Below are positions 1 through 7,688 of a stretch of 39,863 nucleotides of DNA, in pieces. The position numbers were made by a program, and so were the translations under genes. Positions within the stretch are counted from its first letter, which is position 1. Each line of letters starts with the position of its first letter. The stretch is from Pseudomonadota bacterium (GTDB lineage Bacteria > Pseudomonadota > Gammaproteobacteria > Xanthomonadales > Rhodanobacteraceae). The notes under the pieces are model-generated. The model had not been told where the DNA came from and ran no database searches. It was given only the letters and a program-made list of their open reading frames with translations. The DNA is taken from assembly GCA_021781345.1 (NCBI GenBank), contig JAJXWZ010000157.1, forward strand, positions 1 to 39,863, read 5' to 3'.

Positions 1-1
1 G

Positions 2-1063
2 ATGTCCATCGCCGCACAGAGAACCGTCATGAGTCTTGCCGCCCCAACCCGATCCGCCGAGCCGGTCGTCGAGCTCGCGAAACGCGCAGCCAGCGCGACC
101 GCCCGTTTCACGGACCAGTGCGGCAGTCGCCGCGTACGCATCGCGCCTCGCTACGGCGAGGGCGTCGTCGATGCGGAGATCCGATACCTGTGGGTCGGCA
201 GGCCGGGCGCTCCGACCGTGATCGTGCAGGGCGGTATTTCGGCCGACCGTGACGTTTGCGCGACGGCGGGGCATCCGCTGCCGGGTTGGTGGGAAGCTCA
301 GGTCGGCGCGGGCCGCGCGATCGATCTCGACCGGTTCCGCGTGCTGGCGATCGACTGGCTGGATGCCGGGGATCTGTCGGCAGTCGCGGTTTCCAGCGAG
401 GACCAGGCCGACGCGCTGGCCGGATTGCTGGATGCGCTCGGGATCGGGCGTGTCGCGGCGTTCGTCGGTGCGTCCTACGGCGCCATGGTGGGCATCGCGT
501 TCGCGGCCCGTCACCCTGACCGTCTCGCGAGGCTGGTCGCGCTGGCGGGCGCGCACCGCCCGCACCCGTTTGCAACAGCGCAACGCGCGGTGCAGCGCGG
601 CATCGTGCGGCTAGGCATCGAACACGGTTGCGTCGAACCCGCCCTGTCGCTGGCGCGCCAGCTCGCGCTGACGACTTACCGCAGCAGCGAGGACATTGGA
701 AGACGTTTCACGGGCGGCGCGGAGTATTGCGACGGACGCTTCCGCCTGCCCGTGGAGGGCTGGCTGGAACACCAAGGCCGCAAGTTCGTCGACCGCTTCG
801 ACGCGCTGCGCTATCTCGCGTTGTCGGAATCCATCGACCTGCACGACATCGACCCGGTCCGGGTGCGCGTACCGGCGACGTTGGTCGGGTTCGCCAGCGA
901 CCGGCTGGTGCCGCTGTCCGACCTGTGCGAGCTGCAGCAACGCCTTGGCGCGCCGGCCACTCTCGAGATCATCGAAACGCCGCATGGCCACGACGGTTTC
1001 CTGAAGGAACACGAACGCCTGGCGCCGCTGCTGCGCGAGGCCCTGCAAGCGTGCGGAGACTGA
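2..1063 (+). CDS. metX: MetX-type homoserine O-acyltransferase (probably succinyl- or acetyltransferase)
   Basis: This alpha/beta-hydrolase-fold enzyme should acylate homoserine with succinyl-CoA or acetyl-CoA, the first committed step of methionine synthesis. The nucleophile elbow GASYGA places the catalytic serine at about residue 158. The other triad residues are probably D300 (in FASDRLVP) and H330 (in GHDGF). The fold-typical order is serine, aspartate, histidine. The gene sits one base before metB and two genes before a homoserine dehydrogenase, which fits the role well. The acyl donor cannot be read from sequence alone; succinyl-CoA is possible because MetX homologues that use it are known in proteobacteria. 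The start is uncertain: ATG at 2 is at the window edge and ATG at 29 is an in-frame alternative, and upstream sequence is missing. Confidence 0.8.
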   Translation: MSIAAQRTVMSLAAPTRSAEPVVELAKRAASATARFTDQCGSRRVRIAPRYGEGVVDAEIRYLWVGRPGAPTVIVQGGISADRDVCATAGHPLPGWWEAQVGAGRAIDLDRFRVLAIDWLDAGDLSAVAVSSEDQADALAGLLDALGIGRVAAFVGASYGAMVGIAFAARHPDRLARLVALAGAHRPHPFATAQRAVQRGIVRLGIEHGCVEPALSLARQLALTTYRSSEDIGRRFTGGAEYCDGRFRLPVEGWLEHQGRKFVDRFDALRYLALSESIDLHDIDPVRVRVPATLVGFASDRLVPLSDLCELQQRLGAPATLEIIETPHGHDGFLKEHERLAPLLREALQACGD

Positions 1064-1064
1064 C

Positions 1065-2252
1065 ATGACCCAAGTCGCCCCCCGTACCCGCGCGGTCCGC
1101 GCCGGCATCGAGACCGATACCCAGCATGGCGCGGTGGTGCCGCCGCTGCACCTTTCCACCAACTATTCGTTCGCGGGTTTCAACCACAAGCGTGCCTACG
1201 ATTATTCGCGCAGTGGCAATCCCACCCGCGACCTGCTGGCCGGTGCACTGAGCGACCTCGAGCACGGCGCAGGCACGGTGGTGACGGCCAGCGGCATGGC
1301 CGCGGTCGCGCTGGCGCTGGAACTGGTGCCGCCCGGTGGCCGCGTGCTGGCCGCGCACGATTGCTACGGCGGCACCTGGCGGCTGCTGGATGCGTGGGCG
1401 AGGAAAGGGCGCTTCGGCCTGCGCTTCGCCGATCTCTGCGATCCCGCTGCGCTGGCCGCGGGACTTGCAGAGAAGCCCTCGCTGGTGTGGGTGGAGACGC
1501 CGTCGAACCCGCTGTTGCGGATCACCGATATCCGCCATGTCGCGCAGGCCGCGCACGCCGCAGGGGCGCTGTGCGTGGTGGACAACACGTTCCTGTCGCC
1601 GGCCCTGCAGCAACCGCTGGCGTTGGGTGCCGACGTGGTGGTGCACTCGACCACGAAATACATCAATGGCCACAGCGACGTGGTGGGTGGCGCGGTGATT
1701 GCGCGTGAATCCGAAATCGCGGAAAAGCTGAAGTGGTGGGGCAACTGCCTCGGCCTCGCCGGTGCGCCGTTCGACGGCTGGCTCACGTTGCGCGGCTTGC
1801 GAACGCTGTCCGCGCGCCTGCGCGCTCACCAGGAAAACGCCAGCGCACTCGCCGGGCTGGTGAACGAACATCCCGCGGTCACGCGGGTGTTCTATCCAGG
1901 CTTGCCGTCGCATCCGCAGCATGCGCTGGCAAGGCGCCAGCAATCCGGGTTCGGCGCGATGCTGGGCTTCGAGCTGGAAGGCGGCGAGGAGGCGGTACGC
2001 GCTTTCCTCGATGGCCTCGAGTGCATCACCTTGGCCGAGTCGCTGGGCGGGGTGGAAAGCCTGATCGCGCATCCGGCGACCATGACCCACGCGGCGATGG
2101 CGCCGGAAGCCCGCCGCGCAGCCGGTATCTCCGATTCCCTGCTGCGCCTTTCGGTCGGCATCGAGGACCTTGCGGACCTGTCGCGTGACTTGCAGGCGGC
2201 GCTGGCGCGGGCGGGTGCGGCCCCCCGTAGCTGCGTGGCGGTGCAGGCATGA
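1065..2252 (+). CDS. metB: Cystathionine gamma-synthase (PLP enzyme)
   Basis: A Cys/Met-metabolism PLP enzyme of 395 residues that should join acyl-homoserine and cysteine to give cystathionine. The PLP-binding lysine is K198 in the motif STTKYINGHSD, the same number as in the E. coli enzyme. The N-terminal YSRSGNPTR stretch and the SGMAA phosphate-binding loop are also present. It starts one base after the metX stop and its last four bases overlap the next start (ATGA at 2249-2252), so the three genes should be translated as one coupled unit. O-acylhomoserine sulfhydrylase and cystathionine gamma-lyase share the fold. Operon context and length favour MetB. Confidence 0.9.
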   Translation: MTQVAPRTRAVRAGIETDTQHGAVVPPLHLSTNYSFAGFNHKRAYDYSRSGNPTRDLLAGALSDLEHGAGTVVTASGMAAVALALELVPPGGRVLAAHDCYGGTWRLLDAWARKGRFGLRFADLCDPAALAAGLAEKPSLVWVETPSNPLLRITDIRHVAQAAHAAGALCVVDNTFLSPALQQPLALGADVVVHSTTKYINGHSDVVGGAVIARESEIAEKLKWWGNCLGLAGAPFDGWLTLRGLRTLSARLRAHQENASALAGLVNEHPAVTRVFYPGLPSHPQHALARRQQSGFGAMLGFELEGGEEAVRAFLDGLECITLAESLGGVESLIAHPATMTHAAMAPEARRAAGISDSLLRLSVGIEDLADLSRDLQAALARAGAAPRSCVAVQA

Positions 2253-3328
2253 GCGCGGTGCTGGCAGAAACGGAGTGGTCGAGCAAGACCGCACGGCCAG
2301 ACGTGGCCGTGGTGCTGCTGGGTGCCGGCAAGGTCGGAGGCGCATTCCTGCAACTGCTGCGCACGCAGGCCGGCGCGAACCTGCGCCTGGTCGGCGTGGC
2401 CAACTCGCGCCGCCAGCAGACACGGCCGGAGGCGCTGGCCGTGCGTCGCCTGCGCGAACGGTTGGACGCCGCGGGCGAAGCGCGCGATGACAAGGCATTG
2501 CTGCAAGCGTTACACGCGAGCGACGCACCGCGGAAGGTGATCATCGACGCCACCGCATCCTGCGACCTCGCAGCGTGCCACCCCGAGTGGCTGGCGCGCG
2601 GATGCCACGTCGTCACCGCCAACAAGGCGCTGGCCGGCGGCGCGTTGCCGGGCTGGCATGCACTGCAGGCCGCGCGGACGCCGGGTCGGCTTTACGGCGA
2701 CAGCGCCACGGTGGGCGCGGGCCTGCCGGCAATTGCCACGTTGCGGCGCCTGCATGCCTGCGGCGACCGAATCGTGCGGATCGAAGGTGTTTTTTCAGGG
2801 TCCTTCTCGTACCTGTTCAACCACTACGACGGCAGGCAGCCGTTCTCGACCCTGTTGCGCGAGGCCTGCGCGCTCGGCTATACGGAACCCGATCCGCGTG
2901 CGGACCTTTCCGGAGAGGATGTCGCGCGCAAGCTGCTGATCCTCGCGCGCACCGCCGGGTTCCCGCTGGAAAGGACCGCCGTCGAAGTGGAGGGCCTGGT
3001 GCCGGCGTCACTTCGCGGCGTGCCGCGGGACGAGTTTCTTGCTCGCCTTGATGAGCTGGATGCGCCGCTCGCGGCGCGCAATGCATCGGCGATGGTGCAC
3101 GGTCGCGTGCTGCGCTACCTGGCGCGATTCGAGGCCGACGGCATCGCGCGGGTCGGATTGGCCGAAGTCGATGCCACGCATCCGGCGGCACACCTGCTCG
3201 GCGCCGACAACCTGTTCGCGTTCACGAGTGCGCGTTATGCGCAGCGGCCGCTGGTGATCCAGGGTGCCGGCGCGGGACCGGAAGTCACCGCACAGGCACT
3301 GCTGGGCGATGTGCTCGCGCTGGGCTGA
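2249..3328 (+). CDS. hom: Homoserine dehydrogenase, monofunctional, no ACT domain
   Basis: It should reduce aspartate semialdehyde to homoserine with NAD(P)H, supplying the substrate of the MetX neighbour. The Rossmann motif GAGKVGG lies at residues 25-31, TANKA at 123-127, and the catalytic block YTEPDPRADLSGEDVARK at 211-228, where D219 and K228 are the likely catalytic pair. The protein has 359 residues and ends after the catalytic domain. It lacks both the N-terminal aspartokinase of ThrA/MetL and the C-terminal ACT regulatory domain of many monofunctional enzymes, so allosteric feedback through those modules is not expected. It overlaps metB by four bases. Its stop codon directly touches the stop codon of the convergent permease. 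Confidence 0.93.
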   Translation: MSAVLAETEWSSKTARPDVAVVLLGAGKVGGAFLQLLRTQAGANLRLVGVANSRRQQTRPEALAVRRLRERLDAAGEARDDKALLQALHASDAPRKVIIDATASCDLAACHPEWLARGCHVVTANKALAGGALPGWHALQAARTPGRLYGDSATVGAGLPAIATLRRLHACGDRIVRIEGVFSGSFSYLFNHYDGRQPFSTLLREACALGYTEPDPRADLSGEDVARKLLILARTAGFPLERTAVEVEGLVPASLRGVPRDEFLARLDELDAPLAARNASAMVHGRVLRYLARFEADGIARVGLAEVDATHPAAHLLGADNLFAFTSARYAQRPLVIQGAGAGPEVTAQALLGDVLALG

Positions 3329-4954
3329 TCAATCGTGTGCGGCGCCATGATGCATAGCGGCCTGTTCCACATCCGGCGTGCGCCAGCCGCAGGCCAGGCC
3401 CCAGATGAAGAACACGATGGCGATGGCCGCGACGATTGCGAGGTCCCAGCCATAGGGCATGTAGCCGTGGCCGCCGAACTTCGCGCTTCCGGCCCACGAC
3501 AGCGCCGCGATCGTGGGCAGATAGAAGATCAGCCATGCTGCGCCGCGCACCTGCCGCATCAGGTCCGCGCCGCCGCGCCTGGTGGCATACCACAGCCATA
3601 CCGGCAGCGCGACCACCATCAGCAGGATGATCTCGCCCGTGCGCGGCCAGCGTGCCCAGTACAGCAGTTCGGTCGCGAACACGAAGGCGAGGCCCGAGAT
3701 GATGTGCAGCAGCGGAACCTTGAGCGGCCGGTGGATTTCCGGCGCGGTGCGCCTGAGCACCGTGACGCTGACCGGCCCGGTCAGGTAGGAAATGATGGTG
3801 GCGACCGAAATCACCTCGGCCAGCGTCGCCCAGCCGCGGAAGAAGAACAGGAATATGAAGGCGACGACCAGGTTCAGCCACATCGCCGGGCGCGGGATGC
3901 CGAAGCGCGGATGCACCGTGCCGAAGATCTTCGGCAGCGTGCCGTTGCGTTCCATGCCGTAGATCATGCGCGCGGTGGTCGCGGTGTAGGTCGCGCCGGT
4001 GCCACTGGGGCTGATGAACGCGTCGGAATACAGCAGCAGCGCCAACCAGTTCAGGTTCAAGGCTAGCGCCAGTTGTGCGAATGGCGAAGAAAAATCCAGC
4101 GCATACCAGCCGCCCTTCGCCAGTGCCGACGGTTCCATCGCGCCGATGAAGGCGACCTGCAGCAGCAGGTACACGACGGTCGCCAGCAGGATCGACCCGA
4201 TCACGCCGAACGGCACGTTGCGGCCCGGGTTGCGCGCTTCGCCGGCGAGGTTCACCGGACTCTGGAAGCCGTTGAAGCTGAAAACGATGCCGCTGATCGC
4301 GACCGCGGTGAGGATCGCGGAGACGCTGTAGGCATGCACGCCGCCGTGTGCGCCGACGTGGAAGTTCCCGGGGTGGAACGAAGTCGCCATCAGCGCGATC
4401 GCGGTCAGGGCAGGCACCACCAGCTTGTAGATCGTGATCCACGCGTTGGTCTTGGCGAACAGGTTGACGCTCCAGAAGTTGAGCAGGAAATACATCACCA
4501 CCAGTGCCGCCGCGAGCACGAGGCCGGTCGCACTCAGGCTGCCGGCGCCACCGGGTGCCTGCTGGTACAGCGCCTGCGCCCAGTGCCACGGCCACGACGC
4601 CATGTATTGCACCGAGGCTTCGGCCTCGACCGGGATCACCGACACGATCGCGATCCAGTTGGCCCATGCCGCGATGAAGCCGACCAGCGTGCCGTGCGAG
4701 TACTGGCCGTAGCGCACCATGCCGCCGGATTCGGGGAACATCGCGCCGAGTTCGGCGTAGGTGACGGCGATGAACAGGATCACCACCGCACCGATGATCC
4801 AGGCCCAGATCGCGCCGGGTCCGGCCAGCTGCGCCGCGCGCCATGCGCCGAACAGCCAGCCCGAACCGATGATCGAGCCGAGGCCCGTGAACATCAGTGC
4901 CCATGCACCGACGTTGCGGCGCATCGAGTTTGCTTCGCTCATGTGTCTATCCAT
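3329..4954 (-). CDS. APC-superfamily amino acid permease
   Basis: A 541-residue integral membrane protein with about 12 predicted hydrophobic segments. The first helix contains GSIIGSGWLFG, the glycine-rich broken-helix motif of amino acid/polyamine/organocation (APC) transporters. It probably imports an amino acid with protons across the inner membrane. Substrate is not readable from the sequence. The general resemblance to acidic amino acid symporters of the AspT/YveA kind is only a suggestion, though aspartate would link it to the convergent homoserine/methionine operon. ATG at 4954 and ATG at 4942 (residue 5) are both possible starts, and neither has a strong ribosome binding site. The stop codon abuts the hom stop, leaving no room for a terminator between the two genes. 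Confidence 0.85.
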   Translation of the reverse strand: MDRHMSEANSMRRNVGAWALMFTGLGSIIGSGWLFGAWRAAQLAGPGAIWAWIIGAVVILFIAVTYAELGAMFPESGGMVRYGQYSHGTLVGFIAAWANWIAIVSVIPVEAEASVQYMASWPWHWAQALYQQAPGGAGSLSATGLVLAAALVVMYFLLNFWSVNLFAKTNAWITIYKLVVPALTAIALMATSFHPGNFHVGAHGGVHAYSVSAILTAVAISGIVFSFNGFQSPVNLAGEARNPGRNVPFGVIGSILLATVVYLLLQVAFIGAMEPSALAKGGWYALDFSSPFAQLALALNLNWLALLLYSDAFISPSGTGATYTATTARMIYGMERNGTLPKIFGTVHPRFGIPRPAMWLNLVVAFIFLFFFRGWATLAEVISVATIISYLTGPVSVTVLRRTAPEIHRPLKVPLLHIISGLAFVFATELLYWARWPRTGEIILLMVVALPVWLWYATRRGGADLMRQVRGAAWLIFYLPTIAALSWAGSAKFGGHGYMPYGWDLAIVAAIAIVFFIWGLACGWRTPDVEQAAMHHGAAHD

Positions 4955-5041
4955 CCCCGGAACACCGCCCGATCATCGCAGATCGCGCCGTGGCTGTCCG
5001 GTGGCGATGGTCATGGACCTTCGGGTGCGTACGGTGATGTG

Positions 5042-5062
5042 CCCGAATCCGGGCGATTCGGG
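5042..5062. promoter_or_regulatory. Perfect inverted repeat, candidate operator
   Basis: The arms are CCCGAATC (5042-5049) and GATTCGGG (5055-5062), an exact 8-bp inverted repeat with a 5-base spacer. This 21-bp size and symmetry is typical of sites bound by dimeric repressors. No T-tract follows, so it does not look like a terminator. It lies in the divergent region before the TPR gene and just upstream of a small ORF. No regulator gene is adjacent, so the binding protein is unknown. Confidence 0.45.
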
Positions 5063-5080
5063 TCGATTTGGAGGATCGGC

Positions 5081-5146
5081 GTGAACGCGATTCTCGTGCA
5101 CGATGCATCCCTCGCTGGGCATGCAGCGTGGATGAATGTCATTTGA
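5081..5146 (+). CDS. Possible 21-aa small protein or leader peptide
   Basis: A GTG-started ORF of 21 codons plus TGA. It is preceded by an exact GGAGG (5070-5074) at a 6-base spacing, better than the ribosome binding sites of most genes here. The peptide begins MNAILVHDASLAGHAAWMNVI and has no obvious signal or membrane segment. It lies 19 bases after the perfect palindrome and 149 bases before the TPR gene start. It could be a leader peptide, a small protein, or a chance match. I see no attenuator hairpin with a T-tract after it. Confidence 0.25.
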   Translation: MNAILVHDASLAGHAAWMNVI

Positions 5147-5295
5147 TGCTCCCGGTCTTGAACGGCCGGTTCCGCGGACGGGTTCATGGACACAAGGATT
5201 TCTCGGCAACCTGCCAATTCCGCGCGTCGAATGGCTATACGCTGCCGCCGGATGGAGGCCGGCCCGTCGCCGGCGGGGAATGTCGATCCACCGTG

Positions 5296-7200
5296 ATGTC
5301 CGACAAGCCCGGTTTCCTCGATGAGCTGAAACGCCGCCATGTCTGGCGCGTTTCGATCGCGTATGCGGTTTCCGGTTGGCTGCTGTTGCAAATCGCAACC
5401 CAGGTCTTCCCATTCTTCGGCATTCCCGATTGGGCGGTGCGGCTTGTGGTGATCCTGGTCGCGATCGGGTTTCCGGTTGCCGTCGCACTGGCCTGGATCT
5501 ACGAAATCACGCCGCAAGGCATTCGTCGTACCACCCTCGCTGATTCGTCCGACGCGCGCCCGGAGCACGAGCGCCGCTCGGTGGGACAGAAACTCAACGC
5601 GATCATCATCGTGGTACTGGTGATGGCCGTGGCGCTTCTGGGTTGGCGGCTGTATGCCGAACAAACACCGCGCGCAGCGTCGCAGCCTGACGTCATCGCG
5701 CGGGCGTCTGGGCCGGTCCACGCTTCCCTCGCCGGGCCGGTGGCGCACGTCTCCCGAACGGCCGCGAACTCCATCGCGTCCGGTTCCCCAACGCGCATTC
5801 CCGAAAAATCGGTTGCCGTGCTGCCATTCGCCAACGACAGCGGCAAGCCCGACGAGCAGTTCTTTTCCGATGGACTCTCGGACGACCTGATCGTCGCCTT
5901 GTCGCAATTTGCCGGTTTGAAGGTCATCAGCCGCAGCTCGGCGTTCCAGTTCCGCGACAGCAGGGAGTCCAGCCACGCCATCGGCGAGAAGCTCGGCGTC
6001 GCCCACCTGCTGGAAGGCAGCGTGCAACGTGTGGGAAATGAGGTGCGGATTACGGCGGCATTGGTGAACGCCACGGATGGCAGCATCCTGTGGTCGCAGC
6101 GCTATGACAGGCCCTACCAGGACCTGTTCGCGCTGCAGGATGCGATCACCCGTTCCGTGGCCGATGCATTGCAGGCACGATTGCTGGCCACGGCCGGCGC
6201 GGTGGCACAAAGCGACCGTCCGCCGTCCGGAAGCGTTGCGGCGTTCGAGGCATACCAGCAAGGCAACGCCTACGTGGCGCGCAATTCCGAAGCCGGCTTT
6301 GGGCAGGCGATCGGGGCCTACGACAAGGCCATTCGCCTCGATCCGCGCTATGCGGCAGCCTACGCAAAGTTGTCAGTTCCCTGGCTACTCCTGAGCAAGT
6401 CGTTCCTGGGTGGTGCGGACGCGTTGTCGGCGGCCAGCCACGCGCGTCATGCGGTGGAATCCGCGTTGCAGCTGGATCCTGACTTGGCGGTCGCGCATTT
6501 CGCGCGATCACAGTGGCTTCTCAATGTCGCCATGGACTGGGGTGGTGCCGAAGCCGAAGCCAGGCGCGCGCTGCAGCTCGCGCCGAACGATGCCGCAATG
6601 CAATTCAACCTCGCCAACGTGTCGGCCACCATGGGGCAATTGCGGCAAGCCGTGGCGCTTACACGTCATGCGCTGGAGCGGGACCCCTACCACGCCGACT
6701 GGTACTACTGGCTGAGTGCCTATCTCACGAGCCTCGGCCAGCTCGACGAAGCACACAACGCGATCGAAACCGCGATATCCCTGCAACCAGGCGCGTCCGT
6801 TCTCCACTTGCAGCTTGCGGTCGTCGAAATCCAGGCCGGGAATGCCCGGCAGGCGCTGCAGGCAGCACGTCAGGAGACTTCCGGGTTATGGCGCCGGATT
6901 GCCTTCGCCCAGGCGTTGAAGATCGGAACCGATCGCGTGGCCGCCGACTCGGCCTTGAAGGCATTGGTCGCAAGACAGGCCAACTTGGAGGCTGTCCAGA
7001 TCGCCGAAACCTATGCGCTGCGCCGGGACCCCGACGCCATGTTCCACTGGCTGGAAGGTGCCTGGGTGCAGCGTGATCCCGGACTGGTTTACCTGCTCTA
7101 CGACCCATTGCTCCTGCGTTATCGCGACGACCTGAGCTTCGCCGCGTTCTGCAGGAAGATCGGATTGCCTGCCACTACCGATGCGTTGGCGGTGAGATGA
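5296..7200 (+). CDS. Membrane-anchored TolB-like / TPR protein
   Basis: The protein has 634 residues from ATG 5296. The N-terminal FLDELKRRHVWRVSIAYAV region, hydrophobic segments at about 17-37 and 47-67, and a third at about 101-118 form a module common in xanthomonad TPR and adenylate-cyclase-like proteins. Residues 170-300 (KSVAVLPFAN, then FFSDGLSDDLIVALSQ and LLEGSVQR) match the TolB-like/FlgO-type domain often fused to CadC-like regulators and cyclases. The rest is helical with TPR-like repeats (about 310-600). There is no cyclase, kinase or DNA-binding domain. A role as scaffold or sensor at the inner membrane is inferred. An upstream in-frame TTG at 5068 is unlikely, because conservation begins at residue 1 of this start. 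The genetic context gives no partner. Confidence 0.8.
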   Translation: MSDKPGFLDELKRRHVWRVSIAYAVSGWLLLQIATQVFPFFGIPDWAVRLVVILVAIGFPVAVALAWIYEITPQGIRRTTLADSSDARPEHERRSVGQKLNAIIIVVLVMAVALLGWRLYAEQTPRAASQPDVIARASGPVHASLAGPVAHVSRTAANSIASGSPTRIPEKSVAVLPFANDSGKPDEQFFSDGLSDDLIVALSQFAGLKVISRSSAFQFRDSRESSHAIGEKLGVAHLLEGSVQRVGNEVRITAALVNATDGSILWSQRYDRPYQDLFALQDAITRSVADALQARLLATAGAVAQSDRPPSGSVAAFEAYQQGNAYVARNSEAGFGQAIGAYDKAIRLDPRYAAAYAKLSVPWLLLSKSFLGGADALSAASHARHAVESALQLDPDLAVAHFARSQWLLNVAMDWGGAEAEARRALQLAPNDAAMQFNLANVSATMGQLRQAVALTRHALERDPYHADWYYWLSAYLTSLGQLDEAHNAIETAISLQPGASVLHLQLAVVEIQAGNARQALQAARQETSGLWRRIAFAQALKIGTDRVAADSALKALVARQANLEAVQIAETYALRRDPDAMFHWLEGAWVQRDPGLVYLLYDPLLLRYRDDLSFAAFCRKIGLPATTDALAVR

Positions 7201-7284
7201 TTGCCGCCTGATTTACGCGGGCAACGTCCGTTCAGCCGGAACAGCTCCCCGGTCTCGGGGCGAACACGGCAGCTTGGCGCACCA

Positions 7285-7671
7285 TCATGGCTCGTGGCCG
7301 GAGGGCGCGTCGGCGCCGCTGTCGTCAGGCGTGCGCGTAACCCGCTGCAGGTGTTCGACCAGGACATTGGAGATCAGGTTGATGCCGATGCCGGCCGACA
7401 GCAGTGGAAGCAGGTAGAGGGTCAGCGAGAACTCCGAGGCGAATACCTTGTCGTCGAATACCGACGGCGTCGCGCGCGCGATGTCGGCGAGGTGCTCCAG
7501 CAGCAGCACGTCCGCCGCGGACAGCAACAGCAGCGCGAACGCGAACAGCAGGATGCTGTAGCGCGAAATCCGCCGCACCCACAACAGCCCGAAGTAGATC
7601 GTCAACGGCACCGCCAAGGACGCCAGCAGCAGCAGCCAGAACTCGATGTGGATGAAGGCATTGTCAGTCAT
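7285..7671 (-). CDS. Small inner-membrane protein of unknown function
   Basis: A 128-residue protein beginning MTDNAFIHIEFWLLLL. It has three strong hydrophobic segments (about 10-30, 38-57 and 83-102) and a hydrophilic, acidic C-terminal tail. I do not recognise the family with confidence; it resembles small conserved hypothetical membrane proteins of proteobacteria. It starts 17 bases after the pepQ stop on the same strand and is probably co-transcribed with pepQ. It converges on the TPR gene across an 84-base gap that holds only a weak 5-bp GC hairpin (7247-7260). An open frame continues upstream of ATG 7671, but that part overlaps pepQ and does not look like coding sequence. Confidence 0.7.
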   Translation of the reverse strand: MTDNAFIHIEFWLLLLASLAVPLTIYFGLLWVRRISRYSILLFAFALLLLSAADVLLLEHLADIARATPSVFDDKVFASEFSLTLYLLPLLSAGIGINLISNVLVEHLQRVTRTPDDSGADAPSGHEP

Positions 7672-7688
7672 CCGGGCCGCTCCGGGGG

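Larger units (their letters stand above)
4955..5295. other. Divergent intergenic region, permease / TPR gene
   Basis: This 341-base gap lies between two divergent starts. It contains a perfect 21-bp interrupted palindrome (5042-5062) and a 21-codon ORF with a strong ribosome binding site (5081-5146), both listed separately. I could not identify a convincing sigma-70 promoter for either flanking gene. A TATACG near 5236 with CTGCCA 19 bases upstream is a poor candidate. Confidence 0.6.

Noticed and set aside
7247-7260. CCCCG-GTCT-CGGGG hairpin between the convergent TPR gene and small membrane protein gene
   Set aside because: Only a 5-bp stem with no T-tract; such GC stems are frequent by chance here. 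Not called as a terminator.
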